Of a DNA stretch of 64,000 nt, positions 46,345 through 55,373 are shown piece after piece (the stretch's first letter is position 1; each line of letters opens with the position of its first letter). Origin of the DNA: Salipiger mangrovisoli (GTDB lineage: Bacteria > Pseudomonadota > Alphaproteobacteria > Rhodobacterales > Rhodobacteraceae); the NCBI RefSeq assembly GCF_015223355.1, contig NZ_JADFFK010000001.1, positions 310,001 to 374,000 of the forward strand, read 5' to 3'. Under the pieces are notes generated by a model. That model ran no database searches and was not told the DNA's origin. It saw only the letters and a list, made by a program, of their open reading frames with translations. A program made the position numbers and the translations under genes.

Positions 46345-47721
46345 ATGAAGGTCATCATTTGCGGCGCGGGCCAGGTCGGCTGGCAGATCGCCCGCCACCT
46401 CTCGGGCGAGCGCAACGACGTCACCGTGGTGGACAGCAATCCCGATCTGGTGCGGCGCGCGACCGACACGCTTGACGTGCAGGGGATCGCCGGCTTTGCC
46501 TCTTATCCCGACGTGCTGGACAAGGCCGGGGCGCGCGACGCTGACATGATCATCGCCGCGACCTATTCAGACGAGGTCAACATGGTCACCTGCCAGGTGG
46601 CCCATTCGATCTTCGCCATCCCGCGCAAGATCGCCCGTCTGCGCTCGCAGAGCTACCTGACGGCGATCTACTCGGACCTCTACCGCCGCGACCACCTGCC
46701 GATCGACGTGGTGATCTCGCCCGAGAAGGAGGTTGCCGAAGCCGCGTTGCAGCGCCTCTCGGCCCCGGCGGCCTTTGACACCGAACGTTTCCTCGAAGGC
46801 GGGGCGCAGCTGCTCGGCCTGACCATCGACGAGCATTGCCCGATCATCAACACGCCGCTGCGGCAGCTGTCGGACCTCTTTTCGACGCTGCGCTCGGTGG
46901 TGGTGGGCATCCGCCGCGAGGGCACGCTTTTCGCGCCCGAGCCGCGCGACCAGATCTTTGCAGGCGATGCCTGCTACGTGCTGGTGCACGCCGACGACAT
47001 CCAGCGCACGCTGGAGATCTTCGGAAAGGCGCAGCGCAAGCAGGAGCGCGTCGTGGTGCTGGGCGGCGGCAACGTCGGCCTTGCCGTGGCGCGGGCGCTG
47101 GAAACCCGTGCCGACCGCATCCGCGCCAAGGTGATCGAGAAGGACCGCGCCGCCGCCGAGCGCGCCGCCGACGCGCTGGAGCGGACCATCGTGCTGCATG
47201 GCGACGCGCTCGACACCGCGCTCCTGCGCGAGGCGGGCATCGGCCGCGCCGATGCGGTGCTCTGCGTCACCGATGACGAAAAGACCAACCTGCTCGCCGC
47301 CGTCCGCGCCAAGGCCGAAGGCTGCCCGATGGCCATCGCGCTGATCAACGATCCGACGCTGGTGCCGCTGATGGAGCCGATGGGGGTCGATGCGCACATC
47401 AACCCGCGCGCCACCACCGTCAGCTCGATCCTGCGCCACATCCGCCACGGCCGGGTGCGCTCGGTCTACTCCATCGGCGACGCCGAGGCCGAGGTGATCG
47501 AGGCCGAGGTGCTTTCGACCTCGTCGATTGCCGGGCGGATGATCCGCGAGATCGAATTCCCCGAGGGCGTGCTGGTCGGCGCGGCGATGAAGGACGGCGA
47601 GGTCGTGAAGATCCGTGGCGACCTGCGGATCGAAGAGGGCGACCGCATCGTGATGTTCGCCCTCGCCAAGGACGTGCCGGAGGTCGAACGGCTCCTGCAG
47701 GTCTCGATCGACTTCTTCTGA
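46345..47721 (+). CDS. trkA: Trk potassium transport regulatory subunit TrkA
   Basis: A 458-residue cytoplasmic protein with two RCK repeats. The first NAD(H) loop is IICGAGQVGWQIARHL (residues 4-19), and the second is VVLGGGNVGLAVARAL (about 237-252). Each is followed by a TrkA_C subdomain, seen as GVLVGAAMKDGEVV and GDRIVMFAL. It gates the TrkH channel in response to nucleotides. trkH starts 3 bases downstream. Location after ntrYX is conserved in this order. Confidence 0.95.
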   Translation: MKVIICGAGQVGWQIARHLSGERNDVTVVDSNPDLVRRATDTLDVQGIAGFASYPDVLDKAGARDADMIIAATYSDEVNMVTCQVAHSIFAIPRKIARLRSQSYLTAIYSDLYRRDHLPIDVVISPEKEVAEAALQRLSAPAAFDTERFLEGGAQLLGLTIDEHCPIINTPLRQLSDLFSTLRSVVVGIRREGTLFAPEPRDQIFAGDACYVLVHADDIQRTLEIFGKAQRKQERVVVLGGGNVGLAVARALETRADRIRAKVIEKDRAAAERAADALERTIVLHGDALDTALLREAGIGRADAVLCVTDDEKTNLLAAVRAKAEGCPMAIALINDPTLVPLMEPMGVDAHINPRATTVSSILRHIRHGRVRSVYSIGDAEAEVIEAEVLSTSSIAGRMIREIEFPEGVLVGAAMKDGEVVKIRGDLRIEEGDRIVMFALAKDVPEVERLLQVSIDFF

Positions 47722-47724
47722 CCC

Positions 47725-49239
47725 ATGCTGACCCTCAGCCGCACGCCCCTTCTGCTGCTGCTGGCGGGCATCGCCAGCGCCTCGATGATCGCCCCCGCCG
47801 CCGTGGCGCTGGCGCATGAGGACTTCCACGACGCGCGCAGCTTCTTCTATGCCGCCATCGTCGGTCTGGTGCTGACCACGCTGATCGGCATCGCGCAGGC
47901 GACACGGGCGCACTACCAATCGGCGCCGCGCCAGCTTCTGGCGCTGCTGGCGGCCTTCCTGCTGCTGCCCGCGATGCTGGCGGTGCCCTTCCACGAGGCG
48001 GTGCGCACCACAAGTTTTCTCAACGCCTACGTCGAAATGGTCTCTAGCCTGACGACCACCGGCGCCACGCTTTTCGCGCCCGAGCGCCTGTCGGCGGCCG
48101 AGCACCTGTGGCGCGCGCAGGTCGGCTGGATGGGCGGGCTGCTGATCTGGGTCAGCTCTGCGGCGCTGCTCGCTCCGCTGACGCTGGGCGGATTCGAGGT
48201 GACCGCCTCGGGCGAGCCCGGCCAGAGCGTCGACGCTGGTGCCGCGCGGCGCGACATCTCGGACCCGGCGCTGCGGCTGGCGGCCTCGGCGCGGGTGCTG
48301 GCCCCGATCTACATCGGGCTGACGCTGGCGCTCTGGGTCATGCTGCTGATGGCAGGCGACCAGCCGCTGGTGGCGCTGAGCCACGCCATGTCGACGCTCT
48401 CGACCTCGGGCATCTCTCCGATCGGCGGGCCGCAGACGGCGCAGAGCGGCATGGCCGGAGAGATGATCATCTTCCTGTTCCTGTTCTTCGCGCTGTCGCG
48501 GCTGACCTTCTCGGGCGACACCAAGGGGCTGACCGGGTCGCGCCTGCGCAACGATCCCGAATTCCGGCTGGGCTTGCTGATCGTGCTGCTGCTGCCCGCG
48601 GCGCTGTTCCTGCGGCACTGGATCGCCTCGTTCGAGATCGGCACGGAGACCAATCTTGGCGCCGGTCTGCGCTCGCTCTGGGGCGGGCTGTTCACCGCGC
48701 TCTCGTTCCTGTCCACCACGGGCTTCCAGAGCGCCGACTGGGGCGCGGTGCGCGGCTGGTCGGGGCTGCAGACGCCGGGCGTGATTCTCATGGGGCTGGC
48801 GATCATGGGCGGCGGCGTGGCGACCACGGCGGGCGGGGTGAAGCTGCTGCGGATCTACGCGCTCTACCTCGCGGGCGTGCGCGAGATGGAACGCCTGGTA
48901 CACCCGCATTCGCTGGGCCGTTCCGGCGTCATGGCGCGCCGCATCCGCCGGCAGGGGGCCTTTGTCGCCTGGGTGTTCTTCATGCTGTTCGCGATGACCA
49001 TCGCGGTCTTCTCGCTGCTCTTCTCGCTGTCGGGGCTGGACTTCGAGAACGCCATGGTCACCACCGTCGCCGCGCTGACCAACTGCGGTCCGTTGATCCG
49101 CGCCGCCGCCGAAACCCCGATCCCGCTGAGCGAGATGAACGATGCCGCCAAGGGGCTTTTCGTGGCGGCCATGGTGCTGGGACGGCTCGAGGTGCTGGGC
49201 ATCATCGTGCTGCTGACCCCCGACATTTGGCGAGATTGA
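47725..49239 (+). CDS. trkH: Trk potassium transporter TrkH
   Basis: A 504-residue integral membrane potassium uptake protein. About ten to twelve membrane segments and four pore-loop repeats are visible, with filter-like glycine motifs SLTTTGATLF, STLSTSGISP, SFLSTTGFQS and ALTNCGPLI. It is directly downstream of trkA (3-base gap), and the pair forms the channel complex. Confidence 0.94.
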   Translation: MLTLSRTPLLLLLAGIASASMIAPAAVALAHEDFHDARSFFYAAIVGLVLTTLIGIAQATRAHYQSAPRQLLALLAAFLLLPAMLAVPFHEAVRTTSFLNAYVEMVSSLTTTGATLFAPERLSAAEHLWRAQVGWMGGLLIWVSSAALLAPLTLGGFEVTASGEPGQSVDAGAARRDISDPALRLAASARVLAPIYIGLTLALWVMLLMAGDQPLVALSHAMSTLSTSGISPIGGPQTAQSGMAGEMIIFLFLFFALSRLTFSGDTKGLTGSRLRNDPEFRLGLLIVLLLPAALFLRHWIASFEIGTETNLGAGLRSLWGGLFTALSFLSTTGFQSADWGAVRGWSGLQTPGVILMGLAIMGGGVATTAGGVKLLRIYALYLAGVREMERLVHPHSLGRSGVMARRIRRQGAFVAWVFFMLFAMTIAVFSLLFSLSGLDFENAMVTTVAALTNCGPLIRAAAETPIPLSEMNDAAKGLFVAAMVLGRLEVLGIIVLLTPDIWRD

Positions 49240-49390
49240 TCTCGCGCTTGGCGAGCACTTGTGCGAAGCCTTGCTGAGGGTGCCGCCGGGGCGACATTTT
49301 TGCTCTGGAAGTTCCGCAACTTGCGATACATACTCGCGCGGACGAGGGAGCGCCTGAGAACGGCTACAGCAAGAAAAAAAGGCTAATTTA

Positions 49391-49630
49391 ATGGCTTCGG
49401 ACAGACAAAATCTACAGGACGCATTTCTTAACCATGTTCGGAAAACCAAGGTTCCGGTTACGGTTTTCCTGATCAACGGTGTAAAATTGCAGGGTGTCAT
49501 CACCTGGTTTGACAATTTTTGCGTTCTTCTCCGCCGCGACGGTCAGTCGCAGCTCGTGTATAAGCACGCGATCTCGACCATCATGCCGTCGCAGCCGATC
49601 AACCTTTATGACGGCGACGATAACGCTTGA
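49391..49630 (+). CDS. hfq: RNA chaperone Hfq
   Basis: A 79-residue Sm-like protein that joins small RNAs to mRNA targets. The Sm1 motif [20 protein letters not shown] and Sm2 motif [11 protein letters not shown] are intact, and N-terminal [15 protein letters not shown] is typical. There is almost no C-terminal tail, as usual in alphaproteobacteria. Base use is slightly lower in GC than the neighbours. The stop overlaps the hflX start (TTGA). The 151-base gap upstream presumably holds its own promoter. Confidence 0.96.
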   Translation: MASDRQNLQDAFLNHVRKTKVPVTVFLINGVKLQGVITWFDNFCVLLRRDGQSQLVYKHAISTIMPSQPINLYDGDDNA

Positions 49631-50901
49631 ACGAACATGAACCGCATGTGACCCGCGCCTGGGTCCTGCATCCCGACCTCAAGTCCGACCGTGATCGCCG
49701 CGATGCGGAGATGGCGCTCGAAGAAGGCGTGGCCCTTGCGGCCGCGCTTCCCGACCTCGAGGTCGTGGGCAGTGAAGTCGTGCCGCTGCGGGATCCGCAT
49801 CCCGGCACGCTTTTCGGCTCCGGCAAGATCGCCGAGCTGAAAGAGCGCCTGAAGGAAGCCGAGGTCGAGCTGGTGCTCGTCGACGGCCCGGTCTCGCCGG
49901 TGCAGCAGCGCAACCTCGAAAAAGAGTGGAAGGTGAAGCTGCTCGACCGGACCGGGTTGATCCTCGAGATCTTCTCGGACCGCGCCGCCACCCGCGAGGG
50001 CGTGCTGCAGGTCGAGATGGCGGCACTGAGCTACCAGCGCACCCGCCTGGTGCGGGCCTGGACCCACCTCGAACGTCAGCGGGGCGGGCTCGGCTTCGTC
50101 GGCGGCCCCGGCGAGACGCAGATCGAGGCCGACCGCCGCGCCATCGACGAGCAGCTGGTGCGTCTGCGCCGGCAGCTCGACAAGGTGGTCAAGACCCGCG
50201 AGCTGCACCGCAAGGCGCGGGCCAAGGTGCCTTATCCGATCGTCGCGCTGGTGGGCTACACCAACGCCGGCAAGTCCACGATCTTCAACCGCCTCACCGG
50301 GGCGGACGTGCTGGCCAAGGACATGCTCTTCGCCACGCTCGATCCGACCATGCGCGCCGTGAAGCTGCCGACCGGCATGGACGTGATCCTGTCGGACACG
50401 GTGGGCTTCATCTCGGAGCTGCCGACCGAACTGGTCGCGGCCTTCCGCGCCACGCTCGAGGAGGTGCTGGCTGCCGACATCGTGCTGCATGTGCGGGACA
50501 TCTCGCATCCGGGCACGATGGAGCAGGCCGAGGACGTCTACGCGATCCTGCGCTCGCTCGGCGTGAATGACGACGTGGCGCAGATCGAGGTCTGGAACAA
50601 GATCGACCGGCTTGAGCCCGAGGACCGCGAGGCCGCTCTGGCCCGTGCCTCGCGCGATGAGGGCATCTTCGCCGTCTCGGCGATCACCGGCGAGGGGCTC
50701 GACGGGCTGCTCGAGGCGGTGACAGAACGGCTTCAGGGCGCGGCGGTGGACGAGGATGTCAGGCTCGGCTTCGGCGAAGGCAAGCGCCGCGCCTGGCTGT
50801 TCCAAAAGGGCTTCGTGCTGTCCGAGGAACAGGACGACGACGGTTACCTTCTGCATCTGCGCTGGACGCCCAAGGACCGCGCGCAGTTCGAGACCGTGTA
50901 G
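49627..50901 (+). CDS. hflX: Ribosome-associated GTPase HflX
   Basis: A 424-residue GTPase that splits or rescues stalled 70S ribosomes under stress. The HflX N-domain contains [14 protein letters not shown] and [16 protein letters not shown], then [16 protein letters not shown] with the coiled coil. The G domain has G1 [13 protein letters not shown]3 DTVGF and G4 NKID. TTG start overlaps the hfq stop; a GTG at 49648 is possible. hfq-hflX is a long-conserved pair. Confidence 0.94.
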   Translation: MNEHEPHVTRAWVLHPDLKSDRDRRDAEMALEEGVALAAALPDLEVVGSEVVPLRDPHPGTLFGSGKIAELKERLKEAEVELVLVDGPVSPVQQRNLEKEWKVKLLDRTGLILEIFSDRAATREGVLQVEMAALSYQRTRLVRAWTHLERQRGGLGFVGGPGETQIEADRRAIDEQLVRLRRQLDKVVKTRELHRKARAKVPYPIVALVGYTNAGKSTIFNRLTGADVLAKDMLFATLDPTMRAVKLPTGMDVILSDTVGFISELPTELVAAFRATLEEVLAADIVLHVRDISHPGTMEQAEDVYAILRSLGVNDDVAQIEVWNKIDRLEPEDREAALARASRDEGIFAVSAITGEGLDGLLEAVTERLQGAAVDEDVRLGFGEGKRRAWLFQKGFVLSEEQDDDGYLLHLRWTPKDRAQFETV

Positions 50902-50904
50902 GCC

Positions 50905-50947
50905 AAATCTCTTCGAAGAGATTTGCAATTTCCTTCGAAGGAAATTG
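50905..50947. terminator. Twin perfect palindromes with UUCG loops
   Basis: AAATCTCTTC with its exact reverse complement (50905-50924), one base, then CAATTTCCTTC with its exact reverse complement (50926-50947). In RNA both arms close on UUCG-type tetraloops, which are unusually stable. The pair lies between the convergent ends of hflX (3 bases away) and the APH-like gene, and could end both transcripts. It lacks a T-tract. Confidence 0.7.
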
Positions 50948-50953
50948 CCCCGA

Positions 50954-51892
50954 TCAGAACAACGGATTTTCGGCGGCGAGGATGATCTTCGCCGCCTCTA
51001 GCCGTGCGCGCTGGCGCTGCGAGGGGGCGGCGGGTGTGCGTGCCCAGGTGCCGAGCGCATAGGCTCGCTGCAGGAAGAGCCGCGCCTCGGGGGCGGTGAT
51101 CTGGTCTGCGTAGCCGTGGGCCAGCGCGGCGCCGAAGCGCGGGGCATCGGGCTCGGGGGCCGTGGCGAGCGCGTCGATCAGCAGCGCGGTGAGGTCGCGG
51201 TAGGGCGCGTCGGGCAGGTCATTGTCGAAATCCAGCCCCCAGAGCGCGCCGTCGGCGCTGACCAGGTTGGCGAGATGCAGGTCGCGGTGGGTGACGGCGC
51301 GGGTTGCGGCGGCACCGCGCGCGGCGGGAAAAAGTGCCTCGAGCTCTGCGAGGGCGAGGGAAAAATTCTCGAATTCGGCAAACCCCTCCTCGCTCTCGCG
51401 GGCTTGTCTGAGCTGCGCTGCGAGCCAGTCAAGCTGACCGCGCGGGCGGAGCTTGCGCGGCTCGAGCGTCGGGCGGTGCAGCGCGGCCAACCAGCTTCCC
51501 GCCGCCTCCAGCGGCACGTCGCGCTTGCCCGCGGGCAGGCGGGGCCAGAGTTCGGCCAGGCTCGGACCCGCGGCATAGGCCATGCCGAGCACGAGCCGGC
51601 TCGAGTCGAAGAACAGCACCTGCGGCGCGCGCCAGGGCCCCTCGGCCATCTGCGTCGCGACGGCGCTCTGCCGGTCCGCCTGGGCATGGGCGCGGGCGGC
51701 GATCTCCCGGGCGAAAACCTTGACCACGAGATGCTCGTCCGGATGGGCGGCGCAGAACACCTGTGCGCGCATGGGCCGGTCGATGTTCTTCAGGCAGCCA
51801 AGGCCGAAGGTACGGCCGGGACGGGCCGCGGCAAGTGCCGCGCGCGCCTGCGCCTGCGCCTCGGCGCGGGTCAGCCGCGCGTCTGCGGTCAC
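50954..51892 (-). CDS. Aminoglycoside-phosphotransferase-fold kinase, hypothetical
   Basis: A 312-residue protein with the APH/choline-kinase fold. The catalytic loop is VTHRDLHLANLV with Asp and Asn, and the metal-binding loop is GLDFDNDLP. The N-lobe has HLVVKVFAREI with the ATP-binding lysine. Family members phosphorylate small hydroxyl compounds, and a resistance role is not implied. The start is about 13 bases after the penicillin acylase stop on the same strand, so they may be co-transcribed. No specific substrate can be given. Confidence 0.75.
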   Translation of the reverse strand: MTADARLTRAEAQAQARAALAAARPGRTFGLGCLKNIDRPMRAQVFCAAHPDEHLVVKVFAREIAARAHAQADRQSAVATQMAEGPWRAPQVLFFDSSRLVLGMAYAAGPSLAELWPRLPAGKRDVPLEAAGSWLAALHRPTLEPRKLRPRGQLDWLAAQLRQARESEEGFAEFENFSLALAELEALFPAARGAAATRAVTHRDLHLANLVSADGALWGLDFDNDLPDAPYRDLTALLIDALATAPEPDAPRFGAALAHGYADQITAPEARLFLQRAYALGTWARTPAAPSQRQRARLEAAKIILAAENPLF

Positions 51893-51905
51893 GCGGCCGC
51901 TCCGG

Positions 51906-54371
51906 TCACGGCTTCACCAGCCGCGTCACACCGACCGAGGCGGCACGGGCGAGATCCTCGTCGAGCGACATGGGAAGATATTCGCCGCGCCGCCAGAGCG
52001 TGCCCATGTCATCGTAGTGCCGCGAGAGCAGGTGGCCGGACTCGCCGGTCGAGATGATGAAGACCGAGCTGTCCGGATCGGCAAAATCGTAAACCCCGCG
52101 GTAGGTCGCCCCATGCACATTGGCAAAGGGCGTTGGCCCGGACCCGGCGGTGACCCCGCGCTGTAGGGTGAAATCGCCGCCGGAGGTGGGCTGGCGGATG
52201 TTCACGAAGTAGTTCAGCAGCGGCACGTCGCCCAGCACGCTGTGCTTGTGCGTCGCCTGGTGGGCATCGCCCCAGCGCAGGCTCTCGAGCTGGGTGCCAT
52301 AGGTCTCGCCGATCCAGACCAGCGCGTCATCGAGCGCCATGCGGGCGATGTCGGTGCAGCTTTCCTTCGGCGCCGAGCGCAGCACGTCACACCATTTTCC
52401 CGCGCCGTCGATGTTGCGGAAGACGCGCTCGATGAACAGCGGATCGACATGGGTGTAGGCATCGGCCAGCGGGCCGATCTCGTCGCGGATCAGCCGGTCC
52501 TGCAGCGCCCGCAGCCAGGCGCTGTAGATCAGCGGCTCGGGCAGGTGCTCGTTCATCTCGCCGTTCCATTCGGCCAGCAGGTCGAGCGCCCGGCGGCGCT
52601 GGCGCTCGGGCGTGCCCTCGGCGGCGGCCTCGCCGGTGAACCAGAGGTCGCGGCCGATGAGCGGCAGCAGCGTGCGGGCGGCGGGCGAGACGGTGTCGAG
52701 CTGCGCTTCGATGAAACTGTCGCGGGTGTGCACCTCGCGGCCCTGCATCAGCGCGCTCCAGCGGGTGATCCGCTGGCTGTCGCCCCAGTTGAAGCTGACA
52801 TGCTCGGGGAAGGGGCGGTCGACGATCTTGTTGTTGGTATTGCCGAGGATGCCGCCCTTGGGATCCCGGAAGAGCGGGTTGTCGCCGTCCGGCAGCACGC
52901 CCTGCCAGCGGTTCGTGGCGATCCAGCCGGGGCTCGGCATGCGGCCCTGCGTCTGGTTCTGCGGATCGCGCTTGGGCATGGCGCCTATCAGCTTCATCGC
53001 GACATGCTGATCGTCGATCAGCGTCAGCATCTGCGAGGGTGCGACGAAGCGCGCGCTGGCGTCGAGCGCCGCGTCCACCGTCTGCGCCTTCATCAGGCCG
53101 ATCGCGGCGCTCATCGAGGTGTCGCCGTCAGAGAGCGCGGTCCAGCTCAGGGACACCACGTCGCCCTGCGGCGTGATGCGGTCAAGATCGAAGGCCTTGC
53201 GCGGCAGCACCGGGCCGTTCTCGGTCCAGCGCAGGGTCAGGGTGACCGGCGGCGCGCCCTTGATATCGACGATCGATCGCCGGGTGCGGAAAGGCTTGTA
53301 GCCATCGGGGGTGCGGTAGCGCTCGGGATTCTCGGGGTCGAGTTCCTCGATGTAGAGATCCTGGTCGTCGAGATAGGACGAGGTGAGCCCCCAGGCGATA
53401 TGCTCGGAACGGCCCAGCATCACCGCGGGCACACCGGGGATGGTGCCGCCGATCACGCCGCCGGTCGAGAGCTGGAGCCGCGCGAGATACCAGGTCGAGG
53501 GCGCGGTGAAGCCGAGATGCGGATCGTTGGCCAGCAGCGTGCCGCCGCCCGCGGAGCGCGCCGGCGCGGCCGCCCAGGCGTTGGAGGCCCCGGCCAGGCC
53601 CGGCGGGGCGACCGGCGTCATCGCCGGGGCCGGACGGCTCGCCTCGGCGAAGCGCGGCAGCGGCGTCTCGGGGAACAGCGCGGCGTAATCCGGCAACTCG
53701 GTGATGCCGGGGCCGGGAATGTCGGGCAGGATGTCGCGGATCATCTCGGGATCGGGCAGGGCGAGCGAGGTGCGGGCCCGCAGGATCTCGTCGCGGAACT
53801 GGCCCGAGAGCTGCAACGCCATGAGCTTGACGATGGCCAGGGAATCCGCCGGCTGCCAGGGTGCGATCGGCGCGTTGAACAGGAAGAACTCCGGGGCGCC
53901 GCGGCCGAGGCTCTGGGCATTGATCTCGTCGATGCGCGCGTTGACGCCGGCGGCATAGGCTTCGAGCGCATCCAGCGTCTCGCCGTCCTGCGCCTCTACG
54001 GACATGCGCGCGTGGGTGTAGAGATCGAGGCGGCGCATCAGCGTATCCGTCTCGACGGTGCGGCGCCCGAAGAGTTCCGACAGGCGACCCTGCGCGGTGC
54101 GGCGCAGCAGGGTCATCTGCCACAGCCGGTCCTGCGCGTGCACGTAGCCGAGTCCGAAGTAGACGTCGCGATCCACCGGAGAGAAGATATGCGGCACCCC
54201 GGCGTTGTCCCGGACGATCTCGATGTCGCCCGCGGTGCCGGCGACCGCCAGCGTCTTGTCGTAATCGGGCAGTGAGCGCGAGGCCAGATAATAGGCCAGA
54301 GCCACGCCGAGGATGGTCACCAGGATTGCCGCGCTGGCGAGCCTGAAAAGCCACCTGAAGAGTGTTGCCAT
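51906..54371 (-). CDS. Penicillin acylase family protein (Ntn hydrolase)
   Basis: An 821-residue precursor. A signal-anchor starts the protein (LFRLASAAILVTILGVALAYYLA). The A chain is followed by the autocatalytic site GASNAWAAAP, where Ser263 becomes the N-terminal nucleophile of the B chain. ANDPHLGFTAPSTWYLARL is the typical next segment, and NTNNKIVDRPFPEH and GDAHQATHKHSV are further family regions. Substrates may be beta-lactams or N-acyl-homoserine lactones; the latter would interfere with quorum sensing, but sequence cannot decide. The protein should act in the periplasm. ATG 54371 is the last before the anchor; the longer frame upstream is on the strand opposite the next gene. Confidence 0.88.
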   Translation of the reverse strand: MATLFRWLFRLASAAILVTILGVALAYYLASRSLPDYDKTLAVAGTAGDIEIVRDNAGVPHIFSPVDRDVYFGLGYVHAQDRLWQMTLLRRTAQGRLSELFGRRTVETDTLMRRLDLYTHARMSVEAQDGETLDALEAYAAGVNARIDEINAQSLGRGAPEFFLFNAPIAPWQPADSLAIVKLMALQLSGQFRDEILRARTSLALPDPEMIRDILPDIPGPGITELPDYAALFPETPLPRFAEASRPAPAMTPVAPPGLAGASNAWAAAPARSAGGGTLLANDPHLGFTAPSTWYLARLQLSTGGVIGGTIPGVPAVMLGRSEHIAWGLTSSYLDDQDLYIEELDPENPERYRTPDGYKPFRTRRSIVDIKGAPPVTLTLRWTENGPVLPRKAFDLDRITPQGDVVSLSWTALSDGDTSMSAAIGLMKAQTVDAALDASARFVAPSQMLTLIDDQHVAMKLIGAMPKRDPQNQTQGRMPSPGWIATNRWQGVLPDGDNPLFRDPKGGILGNTNNKIVDRPFPEHVSFNWGDSQRITRWSALMQGREVHTRDSFIEAQLDTVSPAARTLLPLIGRDLWFTGEAAAEGTPERQRRRALDLLAEWNGEMNEHLPEPLIYSAWLRALQDRLIRDEIGPLADAYTHVDPLFIERVFRNIDGAGKWCDVLRSAPKESCTDIARMALDDALVWIGETYGTQLESLRWGDAHQATHKHSVLGDVPLLNYFVNIRQPTSGGDFTLQRGVTAGSGPTPFANVHGATYRGVYDFADPDSSVFIISTGESGHLLSRHYDDMGTLWRRGEYLPMSLDEDLARAASVGVTRLVKP

Positions 54372-54424
54372 GTTCCGCCCCGAGGTTGCCCAGTGTTTGC
54401 CCGCTGCGACGGGCTTACCCAAGA

Positions 54425-54448
54425 CCCGCCCCCTTGCCAAGGGGCGGG
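54425..54448. other. Hairpin in the divergent promoter region
   Basis: CCCGCCCCCTT and AAGGGGCGGG pair with one bulged base, between the divergent starts of the acylase and dehydrogenase genes. It may be an operator or transcript hairpin; its role is unknown. Confidence 0.4.
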
Positions 54449-54497
54449 CGAGCGGCGACAACCTTCCTGAACGACAACGGTAACGGGAGGTTGATCC

Positions 54498-55370
54498 ATG
54501 GCAAAATGTGCATTCCTGGGGCTTGGCGTGATGGGCTATCCGATGGCGGGGCACATGACCAAGGCCGGTCACGAGGTGACGGTCTACAACCGCACCGCCG
54601 CCAAGGCGGACAAATGGGTGAGCGACTTCGGCGGCAAGATGGCCGCGACACCGCGGGAGGCCGCCGAGGGCGCCGAGTTTGTCATGGCCTGCGTCGGCAA
54701 TGACGACGACCTGCGCGCCGTCTGCCTCGGTGCCGACGGGGCCTTTGCCGGCATGGGCGAGGGCGCGGTCTTCGTTGATCACACCACGGTCTCGTCGATG
54801 GTGACGCGCGAGCTCTGGGAGGTCGCCAAGGACAACGGCTTCGGCTTTGTCGACGCGCCGGTCTCGGGCGGGCAGGCGGGGGCCGAGAACGGCCAGCTCG
54901 TCGTGATGTGCGGCGGTGACCAGGGCGACTATGACATGGCCGCGCCGGTGATCGACGCCTATGCCAAGCTGTGCAAGCGGATCGGCGACAGCGGCGCGGG
55001 CCAGCTGTGCAAGATGGTCAACCAGATCTGCATCGCCGGGCTGGTGCAGGGCCTGTCGGAAGGTCTGGCCTTCGCCGAGAAGGCGGGGATCGACGGGCGC
55101 GCGGTGGTCGAGGTCATCGGCGGCGGCGCGGCGGGCTCTTGGCAGATGGTGAACCGCTATGAAACGATGCTCGACGACAAGTTCGAGCATGGTTTCGCGG
55201 TGGACTGGATGCGCAAGGACCTCGGGATCTGCCTTGCCACCGGCAACGAGATCGGCGCCCCGCTGCCGGTGACCGCGCTGGTGGACCAGTTCTACAAGGA
55301 TGTCCAGAAAATGGGCGGAGGCCGCTGGGACACCTCCGCCCTGATAAAGCGCCTGAAGGCGTTTGACTGA
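54498..55370 (+). CDS. 3-hydroxyisobutyrate-dehydrogenase-like NAD(P) oxidoreductase
   Basis: A 290-residue beta-hydroxyacid dehydrogenase. Rossmann motif FLGLGVMGYPMAGHM (residues 6-20), substrate signature FVDAPVSGGQAGAENGQL (about 117-134) and the conserved Lys in GQLCKMVNQI. An Asn follows Tyr at VYNRT, the adenine-ribose site, which points to NADP preference (Arg32 follows). The family includes 3-hydroxyisobutyrate, tartronate-semialdehyde and succinic semialdehyde (GHBDH) reductases. GGGAGG precedes ATG. It ends 3 bases before the convergent aldolase gene. Confidence 0.88.
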   Translation: MAKCAFLGLGVMGYPMAGHMTKAGHEVTVYNRTAAKADKWVSDFGGKMAATPREAAEGAEFVMACVGNDDDLRAVCLGADGAFAGMGEGAVFVDHTTVSSMVTRELWEVAKDNGFGFVDAPVSGGQAGAENGQLVVMCGGDQGDYDMAAPVIDAYAKLCKRIGDSGAGQLCKMVNQICIAGLVQGLSEGLAFAEKAGIDGRAVVEVIGGGAAGSWQMVNRYETMLDDKFEHGFAVDWMRKDLGICLATGNEIGAPLPVTALVDQFYKDVQKMGGGRWDTSALIKRLKAFD

Positions 55371-55373
55371 GCC

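Noticed and set aside
46567-49515. A 982-codon minus-strand frame
   Set aside because: Antisense to trkA-trkH, which carry clear RCK and filter motifs. Composition is His/Arg/Gln-rich as expected for an antisense shadow.
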